The notes: generated by a model from the sequence alone, not told the origin. Numbered from the stretch's first letter, positions 47,958-63,100 are shown. The stretch: 64,000 nt of DNA from Mesocentrotus franciscanus (GCA_037976565.1 CP137666.1:3638060-3702059), one strand, 5' to 3'. Numbers and translations: made by a program.

Positions 47958-48623
47958 CTGGAGTAAGGCACGTCTTCTACTGCCTCAAAGAGGAAACTTC
48001 TACAAACTTGAGCTGAAGAAACGTATTCCAATGATATAATTCACAGACAAAATGAGAGATTGCAAGGCTCCATGTCCATGCTTCTTCGCCCACTCCTACA
48101 ATGAATTGCACAGGAAATGTCAGCTGCAGGATGGTTTTTGTGAGAGGCGAAGAGAAAGAGAGCCACAACTTCAATGTACATCCAAAGAATTCCAACACTG
48201 AAGTCCCCCTCTCTCAATGTGCAAAGCCTGAGCTTTAGTGATGCGACTGTCTATTCAGTCCAAGCGTGTTGGTAAACCTGTGTAAGGACCCACATGCAAA
48301 CAATTGAGCTGTCATAAATATGGGCAGCCCCTGCGGAGCATGCACAGCACACAGAAGGTTCTCTCTGAATGCTAGTTATCCAGCGACTTCCGATCTGACA
48401 AGCTGACTGAGAACCAAGGGCCACACAGCTGGGAGAACAGATGAAGCCAGTCAACCGCACTCCATCGGCTAACCTTCTCTCAGGATTTTTTTCTTTTTTC
48501 CTCACCCCTCATCACCCACTCACACAGGATATGAGGTCATAAAACGACCAGCATACCATGCTTCAACAAACTTCAATCACCAACCTCATTTACATACAGA
48601 TTAAGTCCCATACATTAGGCTGC

Positions 48624-48624
<1 letters not shown>

Positions 48625-48655
<31 letters not shown>

Positions 48656-48656
48656 G
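48625..48656. repeat. (CAGC)n microsatellite
   Basis: About eight CAGC units (CCAG CCAG register), a tetranucleotide repeat. Confidence 0.9.
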
Positions 48657-49404
48657 TAGCCACTTCATATCTAAACACACCACACACATGCATACACACA
48701 CAAAATAACACACATTCACCCATACACTCCAATTTCAGAATCCTCATTACATATGTGACCCCAGTTTCATTGATATCTGTGTTTACACACAGCAAATTCT
48801 CCACACAAACTGTATTATGGTAAAACGTGGTCTTCAGTGTGTGTCTATCTCATGCATAATTCATGGTATCGTTCAGCTTTCGGATTGGCTGGAAAAAAAT
48901 TGTGTTGTTATAACCATCCAGTAAGAAAAAAAAGATGATCATTGGGTACAAGACTACCAATGTACACACGTTTCAATTTTAATGAGGTCCAAATTTCACT
49001 AACAAGTTCCCACGTGTGGAAACATTTCTCAAAATAAAAAATGTTTCAACCAAGGGCACAAAGTTTGAGCTAGTCATCTGGTAAATGAAAATAATCTTTA
49101 AAAATTAGAGATTTAGTACTTCATGGGAAGTATTTGCTTATACCGGCATGATAAAATTATATTCTAGAGAGATGGAGTTACTTTTCCTTTATAATAAACA
49201 AGTTTTTTGAGCCTATATGATTTGATTACCGGTAATGGTGACAATCCTGTAATTCTAATACTACACCATTCTTCTGCCATCATAGACTCATGCACAAGTG
49301 GTTGTTGTTGTCTTTTCTTTCCTTTTATCCTTGTTTTTCATGTTTGGAACTTATGGGGATGCAATAAACATTTCTACAACTTCCTTTTATTCTCGAAGAA
49401 TGTG

Positions 49405-49624
49405 CAGTGGTACATCCAGGGGACACCAGGGGCATATGTCCCCCCTCCCGATAGAAAGAGGAATGAGGAAGAAAACAAGAAGCGTGTGCTTACAAACTAT
49501 TTTCTTGCTGGTTAGAGAATTGTATACCAAAACAGAACACACAAAACCTGATGGCATTTATTTTCCTTGTCACAAATTTTTAAGACTTGTGCCCCCAACC
49601 CGGAGATTCCTGGATTTGCCACTG
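49405..49624. mobile_element. MITE with CAGTGG...CCACTG ends (hAT-like)
   Basis: Left end CAGTGGTACATCCAGGGGAC and right end CCTGGATTTGCCACTG are inverted repeats. CAGTGG termini with 'ATCCAGG' are typical of some hAT-type MITEs. No exact 8-base target duplication is evident, so the copy is old. Nothing inside is coding. Confidence 0.65.
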
Positions 49625-50839
49625 GAGTAAGGCTTCACACTAACACACTGGAAGCAAGGTTGAAACTGAGCATCAATGTATCTTGTTTTTTCTCTCTAGT
49701 AAGTAACAGATGAGATTAACTGTGAGAGTTCACATACAACAATATATCTTATTTTCTTTATATGTTTTCACATCTATCTGATAAAAAGAAAATATGGTAG
49801 ACTATTTAAAGTTTTAAACTACCTCAATTCTTGTTTTTCAGTTACATTTCCTATCCTATAATTTACATCAGACATAAACCCAGCGGTAAACAGGAGTCAT
49901 TAAATTGGTATTCATTAAATTTGAAATAGAAACCCATTTAGGGTTGTGAAATTTGCCAAACATCATATGCAATTGAACTCTTTTCAGAACACTTGTTTTT
50001 TTGTTGTTGTTCAAATGAGTTATTTTTCTATTTACAAAGACAAAATGTGAGTCTTCCTTGAATTAAGAGAGCTTTTCCCCTAATGTTTCTTTTCTTGGAA
50101 AAGTTCTCCTGAACTAAATCACTTTCTATCCAATAATAATATGTAATTTTTTGATCGATTGATTGGTTTACTGGCCTTGTTGAAGAAACTAATGTAATTT
50201 TCCCCTCTCAGAATGCAGTTCACTTAAAGTTAAGGCTCTATAATTAGTTTTTTGTTAAGAACTGAGAGTGAAATGATGAATGTCTGATATTTAGACTATG
50301 TACGAGGTAGAAAGTGGTTCAGAGTGGAGTGAAAATAGAGCATCTGATAAGGGCTGGGTATTCAACCTTGATCCCCCAAACTGGCCAAAGAATGCCAATA
50401 TTCAAGGGCATGGGATAAAGTTCAGTGTCCTCACAACATTGAACAGGTGAATAACAGTAGTCTAAGCCCAAGGTGTAAACTTGTGGATAGTAGTAGTCAG
50501 AGCCCATATTCATAAAACCTTACTAACGTAGTTATCAACTAGGTCCTAGTAGTCAAATAAAATTCCTAGTTACCAATTATGGAGAAGCCAACTTACTCAA
50601 CTAGTTGAAAACTAGCCATTGTATGCCTTCTTGTGGAGTAGATGTGGGTGGAGTAGATGTGGGTGGAATAAATGAAAATTAGGACAATAGTCTTAAGATG
50701 GTTGATTTTATATAATTCTTTGTGCAGCACTGGCAGTCTTTTGTGTTGAGTAGCCAACTACTAAGCTGCGAACTAAATTGTTATTCATAAAATTTAACTT
50801 AGAACCCTGCCAGCTAGTACTAAACTAGAAAGGAAGGAA

Positions 50840-51146
50840 TGTGGAGACAACACTCTCTCAAGAGTTTTACTTGCTACAATAAATTTTAAACAGCCACTGA
50901 TTCCTCAGCCATGGGTCCAAAACTCTGGAACGAGCTCCCTCTACAAATACGTCAACAGAAACATTTAAATAAAAACTGAAAACTTATGTTTTTTTTGTCG
51001 TAATTGTGGCAATATTCTAATTCTAATTTACTATGTCTAGGAGAATTTCGTTTTGTTTTTGTGTTTTCTTTCTTATGTTTGTTACATGTATTTTTCTCTA
51101 AGTGCCATGAGCACCGAAAGGTGGACCTGTGCGCTATACAAGTAGC

Positions 51147-51180
<34 letters not shown>
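50840..51180 (+). mobile_element. Non-LTR retrotransposon 3' end with (ATT)n tail
   Basis: Plus strand reads MGPKLWNELPLQIRQQ (from 50911), the 'GP.LWN.LP..IR' polymerase C-terminus. Then come AAAACTGAAAACTTATG, the GAGCACCGAAAGGTGGACCT-type segment, GCGCTATACAAGTAGCC and an ATT run to 51180. 5' truncated. Confidence 0.75.
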
Positions 51181-51184
<4 letters not shown>

Positions 51185-51874
51185 CTAAATCAAATACTGT
51201 TACTTTTCATTACTTTCTATTACTTGGACTTTTGCAGAATTTTCCAGGTATGCGCTTCTGTAGACCATAATGGTATTATAATGCTAATATGCGGATTTAT
51301 CCGGGTTTAATGGCCTTCTCATTTCTGTAAAAATGTTCCAGACATAAGCATAATAGGTCACATGACACAATGCATTACTGCGCTCATAGCCCACTTTCAA
51401 GACATCCAGTGTATGTACCCACTAAAGCCCGCTAAAGTCTGTTAGTGTTAATTGCACTTCTGTAGAAACAGACTGGTTACATTCTGATATGGTTACTTTC
51501 CAGGCCTATTCCAGGTATAAAAAACTGTTACTACCCTTGTCTCCTGTATAAACACGCTTATTGAAAACAAAGTAATATACCACAGGAGCTTGAAGCTCCT
51601 TGGCATATTAGAGTGACTCTAGAATATGTAGACTATAAAATAGACTAGCAGCAGCTTACCTCTGATGGAATGGTGTAGTGTTCCTACTTCAGACTCAGTT
51701 AAAATATATTTTGACTGAAGAAACCTTCTTGTTCTGTTCCGGTTGCAATGTTGAGGAGTATCTTAAAGAAGAAGACAAAGAAGATCAATGAAATCCAGTC
51801 CAACTCAAAGCACACAGCAATTTCCAACTAAATCATACATTCAATCATTCATTTTATTCTTACTTCTGGTGCTT

Positions 51875-52289
51875 TTAAAGGGAAATCCGACCTTGATTAG
51901 AAACTACTCTAGAGGAAAGCAGAGAAATCAGAGAAGTACACTGGTTAAAAGTTTGAATGAAATCAGACAAAAAATGAGAAAGTTATGAATTTTGAAAGTT
52001 GTAATCACTATAAGTATGCCCTAAGGGCGAAGGCACTTTGGAGAAAAACATAAATTAATGATATTTATGTACACGACAAATGGGAGAGTCATCCACGATT
52101 ACATCAGAATCCACTCATTGAATTGCCAATTTGAGATACACATAGACTTATTGATCTCATATTTCAAACATTCATAACTGTCTCATTATTGGTCTAATAT
52201 TTTTCAAACTTACGCCATTTTGTTTATCTTATTTTTCTGCTTTAATACAAAAGAACTTATCAATAGGGTTGGATTGCCCTTTACTTTAA
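51875..52289. mobile_element. TTAA-type MITE (third family)
   Basis: Flanked by TTAA at 51875-51878 and 52286-52289. Ends AGGGAAATCCGACCTTG and TTGGATTGCCCTTTACT are imperfect inverted repeats. Relatives: right ends at 12134 and 15294, and a left end AGGGGAAGTCCACCCTG at 56104. Confidence 0.7.
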
Positions 52290-55200
52290 GTACCTTACTG
52301 CTCAGACTACTTGGTGGTTTCTTTAATGTCAACAAAGTATTCTCCTACGTGTTTTTAAGCAACTATGATAGAAACAAAATGTGATGATAGTGTCATGAGG
52401 GCTTGACTTATACTTTCTTGTGTCAAGTGCATCTATGATTGGCATTGCAATGCTCTCTAGTGTGATTAATATCAAATGGCATTTGACTTGTTATTCTTAC
52501 AGTGCTAGTACGTGACTCTATAAAGCTGTATATCTTGATGGGTTTGTTTTTTCTTTTGGTAGCAAGAGCTTCAAACTGGGGGGTACTTTCTGATGTGGAA
52601 TATGTCTTACACACTTTTTGTTTCACTGCCATGTAAAATAAAGGCTCAGACATAGTTTAAAAAGTACAGAAGTAGGATACAAAACATGGATAGATTTTGG
52701 TGATAACAAAATAATGACTATACATAATATTGATTATTCATTTGGTTATGGCTTGTTTCATTTCCTTAAATTACATAGTTTAGCAATCTTCATACATATT
52801 TATATATAAAACTTATTTACCACTATACATTAGAAAATTCATCTTTTAAACTGAATTGAACTATATCAGAATAAATCTGATAAAAGAGAAAATAAAAATA
52901 CTGAATTATATGGGTAAATGATAACTGTGTTAATGATTATGAAAGGCTCTCATATCACTTTCTTAAATAACCCTTCTAATTGTCCATGTAACTTATTTCC
53001 ATAATATTAAGAATAGATAAATGAAGTAGCTGATTTCAATATAGTACAAATGTTGATTTTGAACAGTTCTATTAGGATGAACAAAAAGAACTCAGCTGTC
53101 CTAAAAGGTTGTTTCATCAAACATCATTAGGTCATGGCATAGGTTACATTTATTTCCACACCATAATAATTACTTCCACTAAACATGCTAAATATTTATT
53201 TTACTCTTCCGTTTAAAGTAATTTCATAACGAAAATTAATATTAAAGAAGAAAAAAATTACCAACAAATCTCCATAATCAATCATTATGACTGACTAATG
53301 AAACAAAAGCAGATGGGTTATTATAAATTCACCAATTCTCTAAAGATTTGATCTAATGATAGGCATACATGAAATATTCATAATAAAATGTAAAATCAAC
53401 TAGGTATGCAATAAAAAACAAAATATATATTCAATTTTCCAATGAATATATATTACAGAATGCAACTTTTAAAAGAGATTCACAAAGAAATATCATCAAT
53501 CCTTATCAACAAAGACAAAGATGAGAATATACAGTCATCATAATGTCAGGTGACAAAAATTCTTGGGCAATGATAGAATCACTGGTGTGACCTGACACTG
53601 GTAAAAGGTCATGCCACAACCAAATGATGTGGTGAGTTTCAGACAACTAATCATTCTCCGTAAAGAGGATCTATCTACTTGGATCAGTGTACTATCGTTT
53701 TGTTGTCCTCACTGATCAAGGGACTCTTTAGATAATCCTGATCGAGTAACTTCCTGTGGTAGCCATTCTTTGTCATCTTTTCCTCTTTTTGAAACAGACA
53801 AATTACTCATTATTTTTCCTTTATGACCATTACTTTTTTTGTTCCCTTTTCTAAATAAAGACATAGCCATTCTTTCTCATATTTTCCTCTTTTTCAGAGA
53901 CAGAAAAAAAATGAATTACTTTTTTGTATTCTATTTCCAAATAAAGGTGTAGCTATGGCATTCTTTTTCATTGAAGATAAGAGAGATTTAATCTTATTTC
54001 TATAAAAAACACCCTTTTTCACCCAGATTTTATGGGACATTACTTCCTGTGGAAGCTATTTGCTTTAATCTATTCTTTTTATACATGACAAGGAGTATAT
54101 CAATTACAGGAAATGGTGTAAATCATAAAACCACTGAGTTCATGTGCATCTTCTTTATTTATTTTTATTTTTATTTTTATTTATTTATTTATTTATTTTA
54201 TTTATTTTTTTTTTTTTTTTAAATGTATTTATTTATTTATTTATTTATTTTTTTTTTTTTTGGGGGGGGGCTAACATTAGTAACAAGTGTGAAAATAGTA
54301 TAAATGAATGTTGATCCTCTTCTCTTTTCTATCCCCCCCCCCCTCTCTATAAAAGAAGAAAAGAACCCATTATCTTAACTAAAAATAATTAAAAATAACA
54401 AAAATCTAAAATAATGAGTTTGTATAACTATCAGTTTAATTCATAAACATATCCAAGGAATCAAGTGAAAGGCTCAAAACAGGAAAGATTCAAATTTCCA
54501 TAGAAAATCCCAACTGCTTTCTCATAAGAACATGTATGGTTATTTCCAGGAAAAATAATTGTATTGTACGACTACAAAATACAACTGTGAAAAAATGACA
54601 GGAAAACCAACAAACCCGATAGATTGACCACATCAGCTCATCTGAATTTACACAAATACAAATTACCTGCCTGCTAGAAAAACATGCTTTGTTAGTGATC
54701 CCCAACAAGCTCCTTTTATTCCACCACCCTTTGATTGCCAAGAAAAACAGCCCCATTTTGGTGGAGTAATAGCATGCAGGCAGGTTGGAAGCACTTGTAA
54801 TTAACTACCGGTATTGATGAGATGAGGGTGAGACAGGGTCAACTCAGTGTGGATTAAATGCTCCATTTTCTGGACCTGCTCAACCTTAGTTTCCTGTCTA
54901 CTACACAGAAATCGCACTTCCTTCTCCAGTTTTCGGACACAGTCCTTTGATTTTCTGCTTTCTGCTTAAAATGAAACAGTAATCACCAATTATGTCCTTG
55001 GTTAGAGACAGACTTAGAAAAGAAACTGAATGTGCTTTCTAAATTGCTGTGGTTTTGGTATAACCACTGTTTTCAATCATCTTGATCTTTGCCCATTATA
55101 TGTCAACTGCCTCCTCTCTTTATCATCGTACCCAGTTTCTGTTTTCCTTTAATTTATTGATCAAATATCATCTATTACCACAAAGTTCTTTTTTAAACCA

Positions 55201-56100
55201 GTAAAACCACATCATATTTTATCTATTACATTAACAATTTGACTAGAATTTATTTGTTCATATTGATCTAGTACTTAAAAAAGATGATCTTTGGAAAAAT
55301 GCCACAAATTGGTCTATTTGATTAATTGGTCTCAAACCAAAAATAATACATTAAAAGGTAATAGATGGTTGTTTAGCATGAGTTCATAATTTATTAGTCC
55401 TATAATAATGATGACATATGATTATATCATCTGATCAGGGAAACAAAGGTTAATTTTGTAGTTTCTGAGCTTGCAATTTGAATGTACTTTTCCATGCGTT
55501 TTTATCAATAGGTCTACATATACTAGGGGGGAAATAGCCCGAGATCACCCAAAGAATACATGTCATTCGGACTGTAGGCCTACAGCAAAGATCCATTTTC
55601 TTGGGTATCATAAAACTTTTGGTATTCATGGAAGAATGTTGTGTTGATATCAAAGAAATTGATGGTTGATATGGTATTCAATGCTCATGGAAACACCAAG
55701 AAAAACACATTTTCGCCAAACACATGACCTCAACCAAACACTGCATATTATTTTCAATCAATTCACTCAACTGGAAAGCAATTAATTTTCTACCATTTCA
55801 ATCGTAGAAACATCTAATTTGAAATGAAACCTTATTAAGATTTGTCACAATGGAATACTTCGAACTACTCAGAGAGAAGTGCGTCAGTGACAAAGTTACC
55901 ACACAATGGACTGTATTAACCAATTGTGATATCAAAGAAAACAGATTTAAAAAGCAAATTTTCATTTAATCCCACGATTCGACACGGGCATAAAAGCAGC
56001 TCTTATGTCTCTTCCTAACAATGCACGTAAGAATCCAAAATGATTTAATTGGAAACAAGCCAAAACAACTAGTCAAAAAGTCAATAAGAGAGCACCTCTC
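52290..56100. other. Gene-free stretch
   Basis: AT-rich DNA with a TTTA/T-run low-complexity block at about 54155-54262 ending in a G run, and a C run near 54335. No exon was recognised. Confidence 0.45.
54155..54270. repeat. (TTTA)n and T-run low-complexity block
   Basis: Repeated ATTTATTT units interrupted by two long T runs and followed by a G run; one member of the many homopolymer-rich tracts here. Confidence 0.85.
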
Positions 56101-56450
56101 TTAAAGGGGAAGTCCACCCTGATATTAAGTTGATTTTAATAGAAGCAGAAAAATGAGAGGGACAAGTCATTGAAAGTTTTATGAAATTCCGATTAAAAAT
56201 AAGAAAGTTAATTTTTGAAGTTGCGATCAATCAAACACAATTGGCAACACTTTGAGGTGTCTTACTAGGTCCTCTCCAATTTGCTCTGTACATAAAATTT
56301 CATAACCTTTCATTTCTGCGTTATTGATGACGAATATAATTTTGTCCATACAGGGGTTGTATAGAAACATATTTGCAATAATTATATTTAGGGTGCATGA
56401 ATGATTTCAAATTTTCTTGAGGAAAATAAGAATTTCTGTTTTTTTTTAAG
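56101..56450. mobile_element. TTAA-type MITE, left part
   Basis: TTAA at 56101-56104 followed by AGGGGAAGTCCACCCTGAT, GAAAAATGAGAGGGACAAG, ATTGAAAGTTTTATGAAATT and AGAAAGTTAATTTTTGAAGT. This parallels the left half of the element at 51875. The right end is not clear, so 56450 is approximate. Confidence 0.55.
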
Positions 56451-59400
56451 GTACAGAGCAAATGGGGGGGAACCTCGCAAAATATGTCACAGAGTTGCCA
56501 ACTTGTGTTTGATTTCTATGTATATGATCTTCAAACAGTAGCAATTATGTGAACAAATTTATCAAATTTGAAATGAGGAGACTCAGCTAAGCCTTATCAT
56601 ACTGTGACCAATACTTGAACATTTATCCCTATATTTGAGACTTGTTAAATATACGACTCTATTTCTTTGATTTTCCATAGACCCTATTTGATGATAAGTA
56701 GGGCACTGTTAAACATCTTCAATAGATTAAGGAACTTGCTGTTCTAGTTGTAATGAATGGAATACCATTGCTATTCCTTTCCAAACCATAAAATATTTCC
56801 ATTCTGTCAATCATTCTAGATTGATAGGCTTGCCTGTGTGAAAACAAAAAAGAGATATACCGGTACTAGAGTTTCCTTTCAAAATGTAACATCTGAAGTC
56901 TACCACCAAGCATAATTCTTTAAACTCAAAATAGGTTTGCAAATGTCGATGTCTGGACATGGGCTAGGGATGAAAACACTAAATCTTTTTTTCTCTCTCT
57001 CTTTCAATTCAACTTTCGTTATTAAATGTTCCCTTTGGCAACAAGCCATGACAATTTCAATGGTATATTATCACGTTAGTTATAGTTCCACCTCTTCACC
57101 ATGTTTGCACAATTTGCTTCATGAATGAGCTTGCTTCATGCTTGGCAGAAATTCTATGTGACAGTTTACAAAAACCTTTTTCCAACAAAAAATGACTCAT
57201 CAACCTTTCTTTTTATACCCTTCCACGCTTTGCTAGTTTTTTTTCTTTTGTATTTGCACTGCATAGTAAGCCAACCAGAAACATCTACAGCATTAAACTC
57301 TGCGGTTACATACACCATGCCAACCATAAAAGGCCGTATCTCACCAAAGTGTAAATGCTCCCATGAGCTTTATAGAGGGTCCCAACTCACTCACAACTTG
57401 TGGTTTGTATGGTTAAACATCTTGCCATCAACAATAAATCATATAAATCATATTAAAACTATTGATTTTTATAGGCAACTCCATCATACAAAATAAGGAG
57501 ATCTTATAGCAATGGCTGAAATTCAAATAACTTTATAAAAATTCATACTAAATTAAAGACTGAGATTACTAGTTTGCATGCACAGACCCTTGTCAGTCAT
57601 TGTGCGTAACAGTGTCTGTACTATGAGACTACAATAGGCTCTATACTTTAGCCTCTCCTGACAAGGCTCTGCTCAGGCTTTAGGACTTGTGGTAAAGTGT
57701 CAAATTAGAGTCTGTGCTTGCAGACTATGAGATTGCTATCACCAATCATATACGACCTACATGTACTTCTTGTTCAGACTACACAACATTTATTCAAAAC
57801 TCATATAAAGAATCATCACATCACATAACAAAATGAGTGTACAGACTAGAAAACAACATATATTCAGAAAGGAATCTTGAAGAGGTCAAGTGACATAACT
57901 GCTGGCCAATCATCAGTGCGCACTCATGATAAGCCCCACCCACTTATACAATTTTTGTACGATACAAAGTTTACACCAGAGCAAGAAGCTGATTCTTTAT
58001 CAATTTTTCGTTCAAAACAATGCTCAAACATGTGTTTCGCTAAACAACATTTTGTTCTTCATATGATGTTCACACGAGTGAAAAATTAATTACTTATCAT
58101 ATAGCTACAGATGCAATTCTTGTATAGCTATATACAATGAACCCTGGTAGTATGCATGATGGGTTAATGTACATGTATGCAGGTCTAGGGAAAATGTGCT
58201 TTTGGATTACAATAGAAGGGGCAAAATAGTTTTATATCATGAAAGAAATTTATTTGTAAATTTGAAACATTTTGAATTGTATCCTCATATTATATTTAAT
58301 GTATAACTGAAACTATTTTCGTATCTTTTCCTTTTCCTTTTTCCTTTTCAGTCTATAGCACCATCATTTAGGTAGTTTTCACATTCACATTCCTCAATAG
58401 ATTTCCACATTGCATTTTACTTTCAAGATTGAAAAATGATAGGTCTACATATTTAGACTGAATAGAAATAAGATTATTTGTATTTAAGCCTAATAATTGT
58501 TTTCCATTTGATGATTAATGATACAGTGAGGATATAAGTTTTGTGTATATCAAGAAAACATATTAATTTTGTTTTAGAAAGCCAAACTTATAATCTCTAT
58601 TCCATTATCACTTTGATATTATAAGATTTATAGGCGTTTTTGAAGCTTTGTATTTTAAGATTTGCTAAATAGACATGGCTTAGTAAAAATGGGGTCACAC
58701 TTGATTAAATTCATCATTTTGTTTTATTTCTCCATCATCAATAATGCCTAATCAGACAAAATGCATGTACTGATCTGATCCTTCATTTCCTGCTGGGTAA
58801 TGAATAATAGACAAACAAATAGAGCTGAATTATTAATAAGTAAGCCAAGAGCTAGTGGTGGTGTGTGTATATGTATCCAAGCCTATGCCTCTTCAAAATT
58901 CATATACCCTTTCACTGCGCTATCTCCACTACATGTTCATCTAATTATGTCCAGACCGAAGTACTGTTGTCTAGCTTCATTCAGTAAGCATGCAGAGCAT
59001 TCGCCGCACCCCTATTGCTTGCACAGCAGTTGTATATTAAATAGAGTGCCTTCTCTAATATTCATCCGGAAATGTTAAAGGCGGATGCGATTGTTTTATA
59101 TCAGGCAACTTGTTCTCTAAATTCATACATGCCTTCTCCTCCTCCCTGAATATACAAGGATGAGATGAATTATATTGCTTAAAAAGAATGACATTCTGAT
59201 TGATACAGTTATTGCTTTTAGTGTGTTATAGCTTTAATAATTTCAGAATAAAAACTGTAATGGGGGCCATTGGTATTTCCAGCATGCTGTACCATTTGCG
59301 GATGTCGATTGATTATCGATGGCGTTTCGTGAGAGAGGCCTGGTAAAGAGTTCAAACCATATGGTGAGCATTTCCTGTTGCTCCAGCTTTAATCAAGAGG

Positions 59401-60139
59401 AATGCCATTGATATCAAACTCAATTAAATCAATGATTCTGCACTTGTGGAAGGAAAAAGATGCGGTCCGCATCTGGTCATGATACAATCCTAATTATCAA
59501 TATTACTCTCTTCCTGCCTGTGTAAATCCAAATTTAATTAATATCTTCCAACTGAATTATCCAGCAGGCAGTATTCTTTGAGTGTGAGAGAATACAGACC
59601 GACATATTTTCATAATGGACTCAATTTGAGTGAGATTAGTAAAGGAAAATATTTTTCAAAATGTCATATCCAAAAGTGTCTGACCCTATTACGTTCACAT
59701 ACCGGACATATCGACATAGAACATCAAATTTTCTCCCCATTTTCATCACAAACACACACACAAACACACCCACACACACACAAAGCATGTCACATGTCTG
59801 CAAATAATTATAGCCCATTTTTCATTCTAGTGATTTGTAATACAAGAACTAGTTGAAATTTTGATAATCATAATAAAAGAGAAATATGTAATCTCTCTTT
59901 GAAGAAGAAAAGAGCCTGCTGAAAGCTTTGATGATGGTTCGTGACAGAGTGACTTTACAGAGAGCATTGCTTCTCTGTTATATGACCATACTATTAATGT
60001 CAATATAGCTGCTTCGTGCTCAATGTGCTTTCACAGGTATTTTTTTCCTCAAGCCGGAAGCTTTCAATATTTCATCGCCTGGATGCCTTGGCTGCTAGTC
60101 AACTTACTCCCGCATGCTCTCTATCTCTCTCTCTTCCTA

Positions 60140-60170
<31 letters not shown>

Positions 60171-63100
60171 TTCTCTTATACTGTGCTGATTTGTCTCCCC
60201 CTTCTCTCTGCTATTCTTTCTATCTCTCTCTCTCTCTCTATCTCCCTCTGCTTCCTTCACTTCTCGAGTATGCTCAGCCTCAACTCTCTCCCTCTCTTCC
60301 TCTCTCACTCTCTCACCTTCATGTCCTTAACAATTCTCTCTCCCGCTCTCCCGGAATGCTTCCGGAATAGATTCCTGTTCTATTATATCACTCTCGGCTT
60401 GCCATGTATTCGCAGGAGAAACACATTTTCATCTGGGTATGGTGTGTGACATGAATCAGGAGTATATGTGCAGACTCTTGGGAAACAGCTGTCGTAAGGC
60501 TGGCTTTAACAAGACAAGGATTATGAAAGCCAATAAATGCTCCAAAAAATAGAAGGTATAACAAAAGACACCCGACTATTAAAGCATATTCTGTATTTGG
60601 TGATTTATTAATTTGTACTGAATGTATTCCCAGGTCACATATCGTTCTTGCAAAAAATGAATATTTTAAAAGTCACTACCAGGTTCTAAATTTGAGATCA
60701 TAAATGACAATATGAGGTAACCTCTTTTTAACCTCAGTACTCATAAGGGGTGATAAACCTATACATCACAATAATTTACATAACAAGTTCCATTTCAATA
60801 CAAAACAATGATTTCTGTACCAGCTGACTAGTGGAAGAGGACCCTTTCACTTTGATTAAAAAATATATTATATAACCAGACATAGAGTACATCTGTATGC
60901 AAAAATTAAGGGGGAAAAAGAAAAAAGTGGGGAAAATACACCACTGTAATAGTAAGTGGTAGGCTAAGTTAAATGTGGTATTTAAAAACTCTTTGTGTAT
61001 GTCTAAGTTCAAAGTGTAAAATAAATGCTACTTAATGACAACATGCTAATGATGTGATCTTTGGAGCACATTTCTAAAATTCAGTATGTGTTCTCCTTAG
61101 GGAAAACATTTCATTGCATATTATGGAGTGAAAATTGATTTAAAAAAACACTTAGATTTGATTTTTTTTTTTAAATATCTGTACTAATGTTCTGTAAATA
61201 ATTTCCATGACTTAATCAATTAAAGTGAAAATGAAAGAAAGGGAGGGAACAAAATTTTTTTTAGACAGCTGATAAGAAGGAGGATGGGAAGGAAGAGGAT
61301 GAAAAGGAAGATCAAAGAGAAGAGAAGAAAGGAGGATGGATATTAGAAAGCAAAGAAGGAGAATTATTTTAGAGTCATCACTCTTCATCAACTTTCATGG
61401 AAGACATGAAGATGAAATATTGAAGAAAAAGGGATGTCGATCATGAAAAACAGGAATATCAAGTAAGTGTTGGGAGATGAGGAGGAGAAAAAAAAGATAG
61501 AAATATTGCGGTAGTAAGGGTATAGGAGTAGAGAAAGGGGGAGATGGAAAAAAAGTGCCATCAAATCCTGACATACAACCTTTTTACTCAAAACTACAGC
61601 ATATAAAAAGTCTGTCACTGCGTGCTGGTAAAGTCCTTGGTATGACCAAGGTATGGTTGAAGGGAAAAATTTGTATAAATAGGGTGCATTCCTAAAGCAT
61701 TTTTCAGCCTATGATCAGAGTTTTAAGTTCATGCATTTTTATTTTCCAAATGAACTTAATCACAGAAAATGTCTACTTTGAAACATGGTTTTGCCAAAAT
61801 TGCCAAAAAGTTTCGACAATTGCATCATAAAAGTCTGTAAGCACAGGTTTATGAAGCTTAGGACATACAACCTTTCCCACTCCCTCCTCTTTTTAATCTC
61901 TTTCTTTTGCCTTGCCAGCCGCCCACACTAAGGATAGCAGCTAAGGCAATTCATGCAAAAGGTCATTCTGCTCATCTCCATCCGGAAGCAGGGTGGCCGC
62001 TGAGACACAGATGATGTGGGATAGAGGATCATTCGCATCCAGGAAAGATATTCATCCCAAGATGTGTCCGCCTATAATCCACTTTAAACGTTATTGATTG
62101 GAAATCTGCTAGGGTGCTACACAATGGTATCATCTCTAGATACCCCTTACCCTAGCTCATCCCTCTTTTATCATATACCCTATCTTAATACAATGATGAA
62201 AAAAAAACAAATCCATAGGAAAGTTACAAACAATATGATTAATTAGTACCATGGGGAGAAGCTTAAGTTGTCAGTTAGGTTAGTCATCTTTATCCTTGGC
62301 AGATGAACATTGAAAACATGAAGCATGACTTATAGTTATAAAAGATGCTAATTTGAGAACATATATTTTTTGGGGGGTAATTTTGTTTACAAATTTGATC
62401 TGATTTTGGTTTAAAAAGCTCACAAAGTCTTTCAAAGAATTTGGTTTATTACATGGAATTGTGGAAATTTCAAATAGGTGGGTTTAAAGAGAAATTCAAA
62501 TTGTGTGATATTAAGGTTGCTATGAAGTGATATTCTTTATAACTTTCACTTTATATTATATTAACAAGAGATTTATTCACATATCACAGAGAAAGGTTTA
62601 TTTCTATGGCACATATTTTGATTTTTTTTAAATCTAAATATTAATAACCTTCTTACCTATCTGATTTATTAGCCTATTTAAAAAATGAAGCCATGAGTGA
62701 AACTTTCAAAAATGTCAAACAGCACCTCCACAGAAATAATCATTATATTTGACATTCCAATATGATGTTGATTATAACGGCAAAGATGGTAATGAAAGAG
62801 TCGCTGGTTCCTGTCAACAGGAAGGGAAATCTAAAGCAAAATTGAGAGTCAGCTGCTGTCTGCGAATCAATAGCCCACTTCATATCTGCTACCTATCTGG
62901 AAAAAAAGCCGTGAAGGTTGCTGCTATTTTACATATGTTGTACCAACAGCAGCAGATATGAATGGGTCCACAGAGCAAATTTGGCATTTTGCTTCCTGTA
63001 ATCTAAAGCTTATTTTGTGGCTTTAACCCAACAGAGACCAAGGAAAAATATGAATCGATCTGTTCAGAGCCAGAGAGGATTGAAAATCGCTGAATGATGC

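Noticed and set aside
48251..48505. 84-codon minus-strand open frame in a less AT-rich stretch
   Set aside because: No domain, no splice junction in phase with neighbouring candidate exons; may be part of a promoter but unsupported.
57877..58089. 70-codon open frame (KRSSDITAGQSSVRTHDK...)
   Set aside because: No splice sites, no recognised domain, isolated in gene-free DNA.
60023..60449. Overlapping open frames rich in Ser/Leu or Arg/Glu
   Set aside because: They follow the CT microsatellite on each strand.
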